Shown here: in pieces, positions 55,462-64,000 of the stretch
Numbering within the stretch: position 1 is the first letter of the stretch
Layout of the letters: each line of letters opens with the position of its first letter
NCBI RefSeq assembly: GCF_001077815.2
Contig: NZ_CP011310.1
Coordinates: forward strand, 1,612,001 to 1,676,000
Direction: 5' to 3'
Length of the DNA: 64,000 nucleotides
Source: Aurantiacibacter atlanticus
Lineage (GTDB): Bacteria > Pseudomonadota > Alphaproteobacteria > Sphingomonadales > Sphingomonadaceae
Program-made: the position numbers and the translations under genes
The notes under the pieces: generated by a model
What the model was told of the DNA's origin: nothing
Seen by the model: only the letters and a program-made list of their open reading frames with translations
Databases searched by the model: none

Positions 55462-56726
55462 AAATCTGCACCGTAGGGCTTGGCTACATCGGCCTGCCGA
55501 CGGCTGCCATGCTGGCGAGCCGCGGGCACGAGGTGATCGGCCTCGATGTGAACGAAACCGTGGTCGATGCGGTCAATGCCGGGCAGGCGCATTTTCAGGA
55601 ACCGGATCTCCAGATGTTACTGTCCGCTGCGGTGGATACAGGCCGCCTGCGCGCGACTACCACGCCCGAAGCCGCCGACTATTTTGTCATCGCTGTGCCG
55701 ACACCAATGGTGAACGAAGGGCCGGACATGGCTTTTGTGGAAGCGGCCGCGCGCACGATTGCGCCGGTGCTGGCCAAGGGCAATGTGGTTATCCTTGAAT
55801 CCACCTCTCCTGTCGGATCGACAGAGCGGCTGGCGGCGATTTTCGCAGAGGAACGCCCTGACCTCATGTTCCCGCGTTACCGCGATGAAGACCGCGTGGC
55901 GGACGTGGCGCTGTGCCATTGCCCCGAACGTATCCTGCCCGGACAAATGCTGCGCGAACTGGTCAGCAATGATCGCATCATCGGCGGGCTGACGATGGAT
56001 TGCGCGCAAAAGGCGGCGCGGCTTTACCAGACCTTCGTGATGGGCACATGTTACGTTACTGACAGCCGCGTGGCGGAATTGTGCAAGCTTTCCGAAAACG
56101 CCTATCGCGACGTCAACATTGCTTTTGCCAATGAACTTTCGATCATCTGCGACAAGCTGGGCACCGATGTGTGGCAGGTGCGCGAATTGGCCAACCAGCA
56201 TCCGCGCGTGAATATCCTCATGCCGGGCGCAGGGGTGGGCGGGCATTGCATCGCGGTCGATCCGTGGTTCATCGTTTCGAGCGCGCCCGATGAAGCGCGC
56301 CTGATCCGCACCGCGCGCATCGTCAACGATGACAAGCCGCACCGCGTGGTCGAACAGATCCGTGTGCTGGCCGACAGGTTCAAAGTGCCGACGATTGCCT
56401 GTTACGGCATCACCTACAAACCCGATGTGGACGACGTGCGCGAGAGCCCTGCCCTGGAAATCGTCGAGCAGATCGCGGGCATCGAGGGCGCGCAAGTGCT
56501 GGTGGTAGAGCCTAATCTGTCCGCCTTGCCCGCATCGCTCGCCAAGCACCCGAACGTGCGCCTCGTTTCTTCGGACGAGGCACGCGAAGCGGCCGATATC
56601 GTCACCTTCCTCGTCGGCCACCGCCAGTTCAAGCGGCTGGAAGGCGACAGCTATCTGTCAAAAGCCGTGGTCGATACCACGGGCATGTTCTCCACCCGCA
56701 AGGCGAGGGCGGTAGAGCGGGATTAA
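55458..56726 (+). CDS. wecC: UDP-N-acetyl-D-mannosamine dehydrogenase
   Basis: WecC oxidises UDP-ManNAc to UDP-ManNAcA, using two NAD+. The 422-residue protein has the NAD motif GLGYIG (7-12), the catalytic Cys in GAGVGGHCIAVDPWF, and GITYKPDVDDVRESPALEI. Directly coupled to wecB (ATGA), so the pair supplies UDP-ManNAcA for capsule, exopolysaccharide or O-antigen. Polysaccharide polymerising genes are not in this window. Confidence 0.93.
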   Translation: MKICTVGLGYIGLPTAAMLASRGHEVIGLDVNETVVDAVNAGQAHFQEPDLQMLLSAAVDTGRLRATTTPEAADYFVIAVPTPMVNEGPDMAFVEAAARTIAPVLAKGNVVILESTSPVGSTERLAAIFAEERPDLMFPRYRDEDRVADVALCHCPERILPGQMLRELVSNDRIIGGLTMDCAQKAARLYQTFVMGTCYVTDSRVAELCKLSENAYRDVNIAFANELSIICDKLGTDVWQVRELANQHPRVNILMPGAGVGGHCIAVDPWFIVSSAPDEARLIRTARIVNDDKPHRVVEQIRVLADRFKVPTIACYGITYKPDVDDVRESPALEIVEQIAGIEGAQVLVVEPNLSALPASLAKHPNVRLVSSDEAREAADIVTFLVGHRQFKRLEGDSYLSKAVVDTTGMFSTRKARAVERD

Positions 56727-56808
56727 AAGTCTTCGCAAGGGCGGGATGATCGCGGGGCGAATGGAGCTGGCGGACTGTCTTGCGCAACCGGTTCAGCCTC
56801 AAGAACTA

Positions 56809-57738
56809 TTACTCATCAGACACCTTGGGAGGAGAGGCGCTGATGGGGCCGACCCAAAAGTATCCGTCGTAGCTGGCCGCCTCTTGCTGCCCTGAAGTCG
56901 AATAAACTTCGATAAAAGGCTCGCGTGCAAACGCCGCGTTGCCCGAAGTGTCATGTGCACCGCACTCAATGTCTTCATCGCGAACCGGCTGGCCGAGTTC
57001 GGTCACGACATCTTGCTTCAATAGGCAATTCCAGCTCGTTCCGTCGCCGTAGCGCATGTTGAGCGACACGACTTCGCCATATTGCGAAAGGCGGCGCGCC
57101 ATCGGATCAACGACGATGCCTCTTGAATCGAGAGGTTGTGTGCGAGCATGGAAATTGCCGACCAGAACGAGCACGCGGTCATAACCGCCAGCAGAAGCGG
57201 CATCTTCTATGTTTTCAGCTTGCGCCGCTTCGTGGGGACCTTGGCCGGGCAGGTCGGCGAAGCGGCGGTATTGTTCTTCATCCCGCATCCCGTTGAACGC
57301 AACGATATCGATGGGCAGACCTTGCTCTTTCAGCGTGTGCAGGTCGCTGATCATGTCGAACATGGCTTCGCTGGCTACACCATCTGAACGCCCGGCCCAG
57401 CCTATGCCGACAAGGGCCTGCGCGAATTCGTGACGCGGAGCCATCCATGCGGTCTGGAGCGTTTCATTGTCCGTCGCGCTTTGTTCGATTGCGACTAAAA
57501 TCCGTTCGTCATGCATGGCGAGGGCACAGGCCAGCGAGCCGACAAATCGGGGCCCCTGCTCTGTCCCATGCAATTCACCGAAAACGACAAAGCGAGGCTG
57601 GCGCTCGGCTACATCGTGCCACCCTGCCGGCAATTGGCACCCCGGTTCCTCATTTGCGGACGCTGAGGATTGCGTAGCAACAGGCGATGCGAGACACGCC
57701 ACTAACGATATAAATATCAACCTGAATTGGTGCGACAT
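56809..57738 (-). CDS. Exported ChaN/TIKI-like protein
   Basis: About 309 residues from the ATG at 57738, chosen for AAGGTGA upstream and a signal peptide (FRLIFISLVACLASPVATQ). The mature protein has VVFGELHGTEQGPRFVGSLA and VAIEQSATD, resembling the GExH motif region of ChaN-like/TIKI-fold proteins, some of which are metal or heme binders or proteases. A later LVLVGNFHARTQPL is consistent with that fold. Six or so Cys suggest disulfides. Family assignment is tentative. Confidence 0.65.
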   Translation of the reverse strand: MSHQFRLIFISLVACLASPVATQSSASANEEPGCQLPAGWHDVAERQPRFVVFGELHGTEQGPRFVGSLACALAMHDERILVAIEQSATDNETLQTAWMAPRHEFAQALVGIGWAGRSDGVASEAMFDMISDLHTLKEQGLPIDIVAFNGMRDEEQYRRFADLPGQGPHEAAQAENIEDAASAGGYDRVLVLVGNFHARTQPLDSRGIVVDPMARRLSQYGEVVSLNMRYGDGTSWNCLLKQDVVTELGQPVRDEDIECGAHDTSGNAAFAREPFIEVYSTSGQQEAASYDGYFWVGPISASPPKVSDE

Positions 57739-57850
57739 TGTCACCTTGCGTTCCGCGAACAACAATTCTTGAGGCGCAGCGATCGGGTAGTCAATGACCG
57801 CGCCCGGGCCAGCACGGGCTAGGTGTGGGACCCCAGCCGCAACGCCCAAG

Positions 57851-57875
57851 AAAAAGGGAGCCACATGGCTCCCTT
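57851..57875 (-). terminator. Intrinsic terminator after PilZ gene
   Basis: GGGAGC CACATG GCTCCC on the plus strand reads on the minus strand as a 6-bp GC-rich hairpin, extended by two A-T pairs, followed by TTTTT. It lies about 30 bases past the minus-strand PilZ gene stop. Confidence 0.8.
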
Positions 57876-57904
57876 CTCCCACCGTCCATGTTTTGAACCG
57901 TGCC

Positions 57905-58252
57905 TTATGGCTTGAAGGCGCCGTCATTGCGGTAGCGGGCGAGAATATTGTCATGCACGATGGGGCTGAGCAAATTGGCAAAAGCGCAGCCCGCCATGCC
58001 GTTTTCCCACCACACGACTTCAGCCTGAAGCGATTCGAGACCGGGCAGGGTCATCCAGCAGATCGAGCCGGGGTGCATCCGGTTCAGCGCTGTTGCCGAA
58101 AAGCCCGACAGCGAAAGATCGTTCACCACCGTCTGGAAGGCGCGGTTGCCCGATGCGCGCAATTGCGCAGGGATCATGATCCGCGTGCGCGGGGCGCTGC
58201 GGTCTTCCTGCGATGCGATATCGTAGCGGCCTAGCGTGTTATGCATGCTCAT
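57905..58252 (-). CDS. PilZ domain protein
   Basis: A 115-residue protein (ATG at 58252, GGAG 11 bases upstream; 58246 is also possible). RSAPRTRIMIPAQLRAS provides a basic stretch and VVNDLSLSGFSATAL the DxSxxG motif of PilZ, with Trp-rich EVVWWENGMAG downstream. The basic motif is RTR-like rather than the full RxxxR, so c-di-GMP binding is uncertain. It is an isolated gene with its own terminator. Confidence 0.78.
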   Translation of the reverse strand: MSMHNTLGRYDIASQEDRSAPRTRIMIPAQLRASGNRAFQTVVNDLSLSGFSATALNRMHPGSICWMTLPGLESLQAEVVWWENGMAGCAFANLLSPIVHDNILARYRNDGAFKP

Positions 58253-58354
58253 GGCGCGTGCAACTCCTACGGTGCGGATTGGTTTTCTAGGCCTTTCGAC
58301 CCTTGCTTTGCAGAGCATGTCAAAAAGCGATTACCAGGAGCCTACCAGATATGG

Positions 58355-59095
58355 TTAAGCGGAAATTTCCACTCTTTCGCGGTGGCGGTTGGAGAAGTCC
58401 TCCTCCAGCATTTCAGCAATGCGTTTTCCCACCGCTTCAGGCGGTTTGACTGTTTGCGGGTCTTCACCGGGATAGGCGCGGGCGCGCATCGCAGTGCGGG
58501 TTGCACCTGGATCAACAATGGCAACTCGCATGCTGGAAATCCGCTCCACTTCCCTCGCATGTGATAACAGCAAATTGTCAAACGCCGCCTTGGTCGAACC
58601 ATATGCGCCCCAGAAGGGGCGAGGGTCTGCGCCGACAGAGCTTGTCAGACCGATGATACGCCCCGCCTCTGCCCGCTTCAGCAGCGGATCAAATGCGGCA
58701 ATCAAAGCCTGCGTGGCGAGCACATTCAACGTCAACGCCTGATTGAATTGCTGCGCGTCGATCTGCGTGACGGGGGTCAGCGTAGGCAATTGTGCTGCGC
58801 AAATGACAAGAAAATCGAGCTTTTCCCACCGTTCAGCGATTGCCTGCGCCAGCCGTCCGATGGATTCGCCATCTGTGAGGTCAAGAGGCGCGATCGTGGC
58901 AGTCCCACCAACCGTGTGGATCGCATCCTCTACGCTTTCAAGATCCTTCACCTTGCGCCCGGTGATGACGACATGGGCACCCTTTTGTGCCAGCGCAACG
59001 GCAGTGGCTGCGCCGATTCCGCGGCTTGATCCGGTGACGAGAGCGTTGCGGCCCTCGAAAGGCTTCTGGGCGTTGCTTTGGGCCATGTCAGGCAA
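58355..59095 (-). CDS. SDR family oxidoreductase
   Basis: A 246-residue short-chain dehydrogenase. TGSSRGIG (21-28), a Cys-Ala-Ala replacing the usual NAG (VICAAQLP) and the catalytic set in GLTSSVGADPRPFWGAYGSTKAAF are present. The unusual VICAAQ in place of NNAG is notable but occurs in some SDRs. Substrate unknown. Its start overlaps the purF end by eight bases, so the two are likely co-transcribed. Confidence 0.88.
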   Translation of the reverse strand: MPDMAQSNAQKPFEGRNALVTGSSRGIGAATAVALAQKGAHVVITGRKVKDLESVEDAIHTVGGTATIAPLDLTDGESIGRLAQAIAERWEKLDFLVICAAQLPTLTPVTQIDAQQFNQALTLNVLATQALIAAFDPLLKRAEAGRIIGLTSSVGADPRPFWGAYGSTKAAFDNLLLSHAREVERISSMRVAIVDPGATRTAMRARAYPGEDPQTVKPPEAVGKRIAEMLEEDFSNRHRERVEISA

Positions 59096-60563
59096 CCTTG
59101 TTTACGGGCAGAACCAATTGCCGGTCACCATCTTCACGCGTGGCAAGATCGGTCAGCAGGGTGGGATATTCGCCCGTAAAACAGGCGTCGCAATATTGCG
59201 GGCAGGCATTGTCGCGTCCAGCGAGACCAACGGCGCGATACAGGCCATCGATCGACACGAAAGCGAGGCTGTCTGCCTGAATAAATTCGCACATGGCTGC
59301 CAGGTCCATCCGGCCCGCCAGCAGCTTTGATCGTTCAGGCGTATCCACGCCATAATAGCAGCCGTGACCGGTAGGCGGACTGGCTACCCTGAAATGCACC
59401 TCCGCCGCGCCGGCATCGCGCATGATCTGGACGATCTTCATACTGGTGGTGCCGCGCACGATGGAATCGTCAATCAGAACGATGCGTTTGCCCGCGACGA
59501 TCGAACGGTTGGCATTATGCTTACGCTTTACACCGGCGTGGCGGGCGCCATCGCTAGGCTGGATAAAGGTGCGGCCCACATAATGTGAACGGATGATACC
59601 AAGTTCAAACGGTATGCCCGATTGCTGCGAATATCCGATGGCGGCAGGTACACCGCTGTCGGGAACAGGCACCACAAGATCGGCATCACAACCCGATTCC
59701 TTGGCCAATTCAATGCCGATATTCTTGCGGCTTTCATAGACCGAGCGATCGTTGAAGATTGAATCCGGCCGGCTGAAATAGACATGCTCAAAAATGCAGG
59801 GCCGTGCATCTTGGTTGCCAAAGGGGCGGTGCGTGCGGATTGTCCCGTCGAAATCAACCTCGATCAGTTCACCCGGCTCGACCTGACGGATGAATTCCGC
59901 CCCGGTCACATCCAGCGCCACGGTTTCGCTGGCAAAGACCACGGAATCACCCAGCTTGCCCATCACCAATGGGCGAATGCCCAGCGGATCGCGGCAGGCG
60001 GCCATGCCGCGCGGTGTCATCACAATCAGCGCATAAGCGCCTTCGACCATGCGCAATGCATCGACCAGTTTATCCAGCATGGTGGGATAACGACTGGTGG
60101 CAACAAGGTGGATGATCACCTCTGTATCCGAAGTGGATTGGAAAATTGCGCCCTTGCTGACCAGTTCCAGTCGCAGGGCGCTGGCGTTGGAAATATTGCC
60201 ATTATGCGCCACGGCGAAACCACCGCTGGCGAGATCGGCATAGAGTGGCTGCACATTGCGCAGGCCCGATCCGCCAGTGGTGGAGTAGCGGACATGGCCA
60301 GCAGCCATGTGGCCGGGCAGCTCTGCCAGCGATTCGGCGGTTGAGAAATTGTCTGCGACTTGGCCCAAGGCGCGGCGCGTGAAGAATTCCGTCCCGTCAA
60401 AGCTGGTCATGCCGACAGCTTCCTGTCCGCGATGCTGGAGCGCGTGGAGGCCGAGTGCGGTGGTGGCCGCAGCCTCATCGCCCGCGATAATGCCGAACAC
60501 ACCGCACTCTTCATGCAGTTTGTCGTCACCGTCCGCGTCAAGGAAGGGGTGGGTGAAATTCAT
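59088..60563 (-). CDS. purF: Amidophosphoribosyltransferase PurF
   Basis: PurF makes phosphoribosylamine, the first step of purine synthesis. From the ATG at 60563 the product is 491 residues. Cys20 in EECGVFGI is the glutaminase nucleophile, exposed after removal of a short propeptide. The B. subtilis-type iron-sulfur Cys set appears to be present (ARPCIFEHVYF, GHGCYYGVDTPERSK, CPQYCDACFTG). The PRPP motif is IVLIDDSIVRGTTS. The frame runs on to 60590 without homology. Confidence 0.96.
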   Translation of the reverse strand: MNFTHPFLDADGDDKLHEECGVFGIIAGDEAAATTALGLHALQHRGQEAVGMTSFDGTEFFTRRALGQVADNFSTAESLAELPGHMAAGHVRYSTTGGSGLRNVQPLYADLASGGFAVAHNGNISNASALRLELVSKGAIFQSTSDTEVIIHLVATSRYPTMLDKLVDALRMVEGAYALIVMTPRGMAACRDPLGIRPLVMGKLGDSVVFASETVALDVTGAEFIRQVEPGELIEVDFDGTIRTHRPFGNQDARPCIFEHVYFSRPDSIFNDRSVYESRKNIGIELAKESGCDADLVVPVPDSGVPAAIGYSQQSGIPFELGIIRSHYVGRTFIQPSDGARHAGVKRKHNANRSIVAGKRIVLIDDSIVRGTTSMKIVQIMRDAGAAEVHFRVASPPTGHGCYYGVDTPERSKLLAGRMDLAAMCEFIQADSLAFVSIDGLYRAVGLAGRDNACPQYCDACFTGEYPTLLTDLATREDGDRQLVLPVNKVA

Positions 60564-60820
60564 AAATGTCCGCTGTCGTGCATACCGCACGCCTCCAATG
60601 GCGATGTTGCAGAACTATTACAAGAGGCAGTGCGCCGATCTGATGGACAGCAAACCCGGCAATCACTTTCAATTCGAGAAGCTTTGAAGGGATTTCAATC
60701 AGGCCAAGAGGCCGAGAAAACTGATTCACCGAGAATTTTATCCAATTGGCATGCCATTCGAGCTGGCTGGAGCGTCTGGGGCAAGGTCTCGAATCTACGA
60801 GGGAAGCCGGGCGTTTTAAT

Positions 60821-60897
60821 TGGTCGGGGAGAGAGGATTCGAACCTCCGGCCCCTGCCTCCCGAAGACAGTGCTCTACCAGGCTGAGCTACTCCCCG
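60821..60897 (-). tRNA. tRNA-Pro (anticodon CGG)
   Basis: A 77-base cloverleaf with encoded CCA. The acceptor stem CGGGGAG pairs with CTCCCCG, followed by ACCA. The D-arm is GCTC/GAGC, the anticodon stem CTGTC/GGCAG closes on loop TTCGGGA (anticodon CGG), and the T-arm GGAGG-TTCGAAT-CCTCT is regular. It resembles bacterial tRNA-Pro throughout. It lies between divergent purF and the epimerase gene. Confidence 0.97.
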
Positions 60898-61090
60898 ACC
60901 GGTGCGTGCAGACCGCGAGGGCCTGCGAGGCAGAGGCGGGCCTATAGGGGGCACATCTGAAGCTTGCAAGCGGCACTTTTTCTCATCTCCATACCGATTT
61001 CGGGTCATTGCGCATTATGGGCCTCGCTGTCAGGTAGTCGGGTGACGAACATGCGGGGTGCATGCGCCGGATTTTGGAGTGAAGAGCACA

Positions 61091-62098
61091 ATGCGGGTAG
61101 TGGTAACAGGGGCGGCGGGTTTCATCGGGTCGGCATTGGCAGATCATCTGCTGGCACGCGGCGACAGCGTGATCGGCATCGACAATTGCAATGATTATTA
61201 TGATCCTGCGCTCAAGCATGATCGCGTCGCGCGCGTGCAGGGCGGGGCCGAAAGTGGCGGAGGCGATTTCCAGTTCCACCAGCTCGATTTCGCGGACATG
61301 GGCGCGTTGTCCGCTGCGCTGGACGGCGAGGATTTCGACGCAATCGTGCATCTCGGCGCGCAGGCAGGGGTACGCTATTCGCTCGAAAATCCGGCCGCCT
61401 ATGTGCAATCCAACCTTGTGGGCCATGTGAATATGCTCGAAATCGCTCGCCATCGTGGCGTGGCGCATATGGTCTATGCCAGCTCCAGCTCAGTCTATGG
61501 CGGCAATGACAAGCTGCCATTTGCGGTTGAAGATCGCGTCGATCACCCTGTCTCTCTCTATGCGGCGACTAAGCGCGCCGATGAATTGATGAGCGAAACC
61601 TATGCCCATCTCTACCGCATACCGCTTACAGGCCTGCGCTTCTTCACCGTTTACGGGCCGTGGGGTCGACCAGACATGGCCTTGTGGATTTTTACCCGCA
61701 AGATATTTGCCGGCGAACCTATCCCCGTCTTCAACAAGGGCGAGATGTGGCGTGATTTTACCTATATTGATGACATTATTGCCGGGCTGGTCGCGGCGCT
61801 CGACAATCCGCCGCCTGATGATGGCGTGCAAAAGGCGGGCGGATCGGTGAAGCCGCACAGGCTGTATAATATTGGCAACCACCGCTCGGAAAAGCTGACG
61901 CGTGTGATCGAATTGCTGGAGAAGGCATGCGGTCGTCCGGTGGAAATTGACTGGCAGCCGATGCAGAAAGGCGATGTCACGCGCACCTATGCCGATATTG
62001 ATGCCATCCAGCGCGATCTTGATTATCAACCCACCACGGCAATTGACGAAGGCGTGCCGCGATTTGTCGAGTGGTATCGGGAATATCACCGCGTTTGA
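61091..62098 (+). CDS. UDP-glucuronate 4-epimerase-like NAD-dependent epimerase
   Basis: A 335-residue extended SDR from the ATG at 61091. GAAGFIG (7-13), IDNCNDYYDPALK, the catalytic Tyr-Lys in SLYAATKRAD and VYGPWGRPDMALW point to UDP-glucuronate 4-epimerase, which makes UDP-galacturonate for polysaccharides. It may serve the same surface-polysaccharide pool as wecB-wecC at 54-57 kb. The gene has a weak GAAGAG ribosome site. Confidence 0.87.
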   Translation: MRVVVTGAAGFIGSALADHLLARGDSVIGIDNCNDYYDPALKHDRVARVQGGAESGGGDFQFHQLDFADMGALSAALDGEDFDAIVHLGAQAGVRYSLENPAAYVQSNLVGHVNMLEIARHRGVAHMVYASSSSVYGGNDKLPFAVEDRVDHPVSLYAATKRADELMSETYAHLYRIPLTGLRFFTVYGPWGRPDMALWIFTRKIFAGEPIPVFNKGEMWRDFTYIDDIIAGLVAALDNPPPDDGVQKAGGSVKPHRLYNIGNHRSEKLTRVIELLEKACGRPVEIDWQPMQKGDVTRTYADIDAIQRDLDYQPTTAIDEGVPRFVEWYREYHRV

Positions 62099-62137
62099 TA
62101 TTGGCGCAAGCGGCTGCGCGGTGGTAGCGCAGGTGGC

Positions 62138-63097
62138 ATGACCAGCCCCGCTCCAGCAACCGCAGACCGCCATCCAGAATGGCAATATCTCGATCTGATG
62201 CGCCATATCTGGGAGCATGGTGATAAGCGGAAGGACAGGACGGGCGTCGGCACACGCTCCGTCTTTGGCACGATGCTGCGGTTTGACCTTGGCGATGATC
62301 GCGTGCCCTTGCTCACCACCAAGCACGTGTTCTGGAAGGCGGCGGCGCGCGAGATGCTATGGTTTCTTACCGGTAGCACTAACATCCGCCCGCTGTTGCA
62401 GGACGGGGTGCGCATATGGAGCGATTGGCCGCTGAAGAAATACCGGCAGGCAAGCGGCGAGGATATTGCGCAGGAAGATTTCGAGCAGCGCGTTATCGAG
62501 GATGCGGCATTTGCGAAGAATTGGGGCGAGCTTGGTCCCGTCTATGGCAAACAATGGGTTGACTGGCCAACTTATGAATACGGACCGGATGGGAAATACC
62601 AGAAAGGTCCCGGCATCAACCAGGTGGCGCAAGTGGTTGAAAGCCTGAAGACCAATCCAGGTAGCCGCCGCCATATCATTGAAGGTTGGAACGTCGCCGA
62701 ACTTGATCGCATGGCGCTGCCTCCGTGCCACAAGACCTATCAGTTCCATGTCGCGGGCGAGGGTGCCGATGCGCGGCTCAATTGCCTGCTCTACCAGCGC
62801 AGTTGCGATGTCGCGCTGGGCCTGCCGTTCAATCTGTTCGGCGCGGCATTGCTGACCCGCATGATGGCTGCCCAGACTGGCATGAAACCGGGAGAACTGG
62901 TGTGGAGCGGCGGCGATACGCATCTATATCTTAATCACACCGAACTGGTGCAGGCACAGTTGGCACGGGAACCCGAAGGCGCGCCAAGGCTTGCTTTAAC
63001 ACAGGTTCCGCCTTCGATTTTCGACTATGCTTTTGAGGATATCGAAGTGCGGGACTATCATCCGCAAGGCGTGTTGCGCGCGCCAGTGGCTGTATAG
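62138..63097 (+). CDS. thyA: Thymidylate synthase ThyA
   Basis: ThyA methylates dUMP to dTMP with methylenetetrahydrofolate. The 319-residue protein shows KDRTGVGTRSVFG, the catalytic Cys197 in LPPCHKTYQF, LYQRSCDVALGLPFN and the C-terminal APVAV end. It is longer than the 264-residue E. coli enzyme because of an insertion between about residues 85 and 160, a known class difference. It is likely co-transcribed with the epimerase gene 39 bases upstream. Confidence 0.96.
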   Translation: MTSPAPATADRHPEWQYLDLMRHIWEHGDKRKDRTGVGTRSVFGTMLRFDLGDDRVPLLTTKHVFWKAAAREMLWFLTGSTNIRPLLQDGVRIWSDWPLKKYRQASGEDIAQEDFEQRVIEDAAFAKNWGELGPVYGKQWVDWPTYEYGPDGKYQKGPGINQVAQVVESLKTNPGSRRHIIEGWNVAELDRMALPPCHKTYQFHVAGEGADARLNCLLYQRSCDVALGLPFNLFGAALLTRMMAAQTGMKPGELVWSGGDTHLYLNHTELVQAQLAREPEGAPRLALTQVPPSIFDYAFEDIEVRDYHPQGVLRAPVAV

Positions 63098-63228
63098 CCG
63101 GCCATCCTGTGCAAGCGTGCAGAAATGCACCGATTGACGGTTTCAGGAGAAACTAATATAATTCCGGCATCGTAAAATATTATTTCCGCGTTCCGCTTAC
63201 TGTCGGGCGCCGTCAATGGGAGAGCAGC

Positions 63229-64000
63229 ATGGCTTCAGATAGTCACGAGAAGGGGCGCAACCGCCCGAAGCTCGAACTGCATGTGCCACAACCGCATTAT
63301 CGCCCTGGCGACACTGCGGATTTCAGCCATCTGAATATTCCAGCTGCCGGCGATCAGCCGCGCCCGGACGAGGTGTGCGAAGCGCGGGAAACCTATCCGC
63401 TGTGCGATGATCTCATTCGCGTGCTTGGCGATGACGACAGAGCGCACGGCCCTTGGGATCCGCGGCTTCATGCCGATACCTTGCGTAAGATCCTGCGTGA
63501 AATGGCGCTGGTGCGCGCTTTCGATAACCGCATGTATCGGGCGCAAAGGCAGGGCAAGACCAGCTTTTACATGAAGTGCACCGGCGAGGAAGCGACCAGC
63601 GTGTGCGCTACCCACGCCCTTGCAGCCGATGACATGATCTTTCCCAGCTATCGCCAGCAGGGCTGCCTGATCGCGCGCGGTTACAAGCTGACCGAGATGA
63701 TCAACCAGATCTATTCGAACAAGGCGGATAAGCTGAAGGGTCGTCAGCTTCCGATTATGTATTGTTCAAAACGGCTCAACTTCTTTTCCATCAGCGGCAA
63801 TCTGGCGACCCAGCTACCGCAAGCGACGGGCTTTGCCATGGCGAGCGCCAGCAAGGGCGATTCGCGCATTGCCGCGACATGGGTGGGCGAAGGTTCGACA
63901 GCAGAGGGGGATTTCCACTCTGCGCTCACTTTCGCCACGGTCTATAACGCGCCGGTCATCTTCAACGTCATCAACAACCAGTGGGCGATTTCCAGTTTCT
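63229..64000 (+). CDS. bkdA1: Branched-chain 2-oxoacid dehydrogenase E1 alpha, 5' part
   Basis: The E1 alpha subunit of a 2-oxoacid dehydrogenase decarboxylates its substrate with thiamine diphosphate. About 257 residues are present before the window ends. The ATG at 63229 follows GGGAG. An N-terminal extension rich in Pro and charged residues precedes the core (FYMKCTGEEATSVCATHAL, PSYRQQGCLIARG), and the TPP motif WVGEGSTAEGDFHSALTFA, then NNQWAIS, fits. These features match the branched-chain enzyme more than pyruvate dehydrogenase. The rest lies outside the window. Confidence 0.9.
   Translation, partial: MASDSHEKGRNRPKLELHVPQPHYRPGDTADFSHLNIPAAGDQPRPDEVCEARETYPLCDDLIRVLGDDDRAHGPWDPRLHADTLRKILREMALVRAFDNRMYRAQRQGKTSFYMKCTGEEATSVCATHALAADDMIFPSYRQQGCLIARGYKLTEMINQIYSNKADKLKGRQLPIMYCSKRLNFFSISGNLATQLPQATGFAMASASKGDSRIAATWVGEGSTAEGDFHSALTFATVYNAPVIFNVINNQWAISSF

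Overview
The window is a gene-dense, GC-rich chromosomal segment from an alphaproteobacterium. It most likely belongs to the Sphingomonadales, probably Erythrobacteraceae-like. I infer this from gene content rather than from rRNA, which is absent here. The supporting content is a UrcA-family secreted protein, a large TonB-dependent receptor with a sphingomonad-type plug, an SigF/NrsF ECF pair with a Caulobacter-like promoter, heme-b succinate dehydrogenase subunits, a B3 metallo-beta-lactamase homologue and many ATGA-overlapping gene pairs. Most of the window is housekeeping and no phage, IS element, integron or CRISPR array was seen.

Layout. 1-3.6 kb: 3' end of fabD (the window opens on its catalytic Ser codon), a small exported protein, fabG and dnaN. 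3.6-9.4 kb: ferredoxin-NADP reductase, a PAS-GGDEF-EAL-PilZ protein and lepA. 9.4-12 kb: a compact minus-strand cassette of a Gly/Pro/Asn-rich small protein with a Tat-like leader, a PqqD-like/HPr-kinase-like fusion and an NTP_transf_5 nucleotidyltransferase. It is divergent from a TonB-dependent receptor (12.4-15.5 kb) that has a structured-looking leader and a strong UUCG-loop terminator. 15.6-18.4 kb: two overlapping 2OG-Fe(II) oxygenase genes (one with TPRs) plus a degenerate-looking small ORF. 18.6-24.6 kb: urcA, bamD, a PilZ gene, recN and ligA. 24.6-28.6 kb: minus-strand SDR, DUF2459, prmA, B3 metallo-beta-lactamase and SDR genes, the last four chained by overlaps.

28.8-31.4 kb: sdhD-sdhA without sdhC or sdhB, then a DUF3703 gene. 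31.4-37.9 kb: M20 peptidase, cyclophilin, a creD split by a frameshift, a ClpP-like protease, an FMN alpha-hydroxyacid oxidase and sigF-nrsF. 38-41.3 kb: a BlaI/BlaR1-like pair with an upstream TACA-N2-TGTA dyad, and a YpfJ-type zinc peptidase. 41.4-46.3 kb: 3-hydroxybutyrate dehydrogenase, guaB, a small ORF, an RsmB-like methyltransferase, a TPR protein and rppH. 46.4-50.3 kb: korA-korB (2-oxoacid:ferredoxin oxidoreductase) and a YdjM-like membrane hydrolase. 50.3-54.2 kb: photolyase, Cfa-like methyltransferase and serine hydrolase. 54.3-56.7 kb: wecB-wecC. 56.8-60.6 kb: a ChaN-like exported protein, PilZ, SDR and purF. 60.8-63.1 kb: tRNA-Pro(CGG), a UDP-glucuronate 4-epimerase-like gene and thyA. 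63.2 kb to the end: a 5' partial branched-chain 2-oxoacid dehydrogenase E1 alpha gene.

The strongest candidate for an under-described system is the 9.4-12 kb cassette. It pairs a repetitive, ribosomally made small protein with a fused peptide-chaperone/kinase and a nucleotidyltransferase, next to an outer-membrane receptor. It resembles the tailoring part of some lasso-peptide clusters, but has no lasso cyclase or protease genes nearby. Other points of note are the split creD, the probable SigF autoregulatory promoter, the BlaR1-like sensor with an unrelated periplasmic domain and the incomplete sdh locus.
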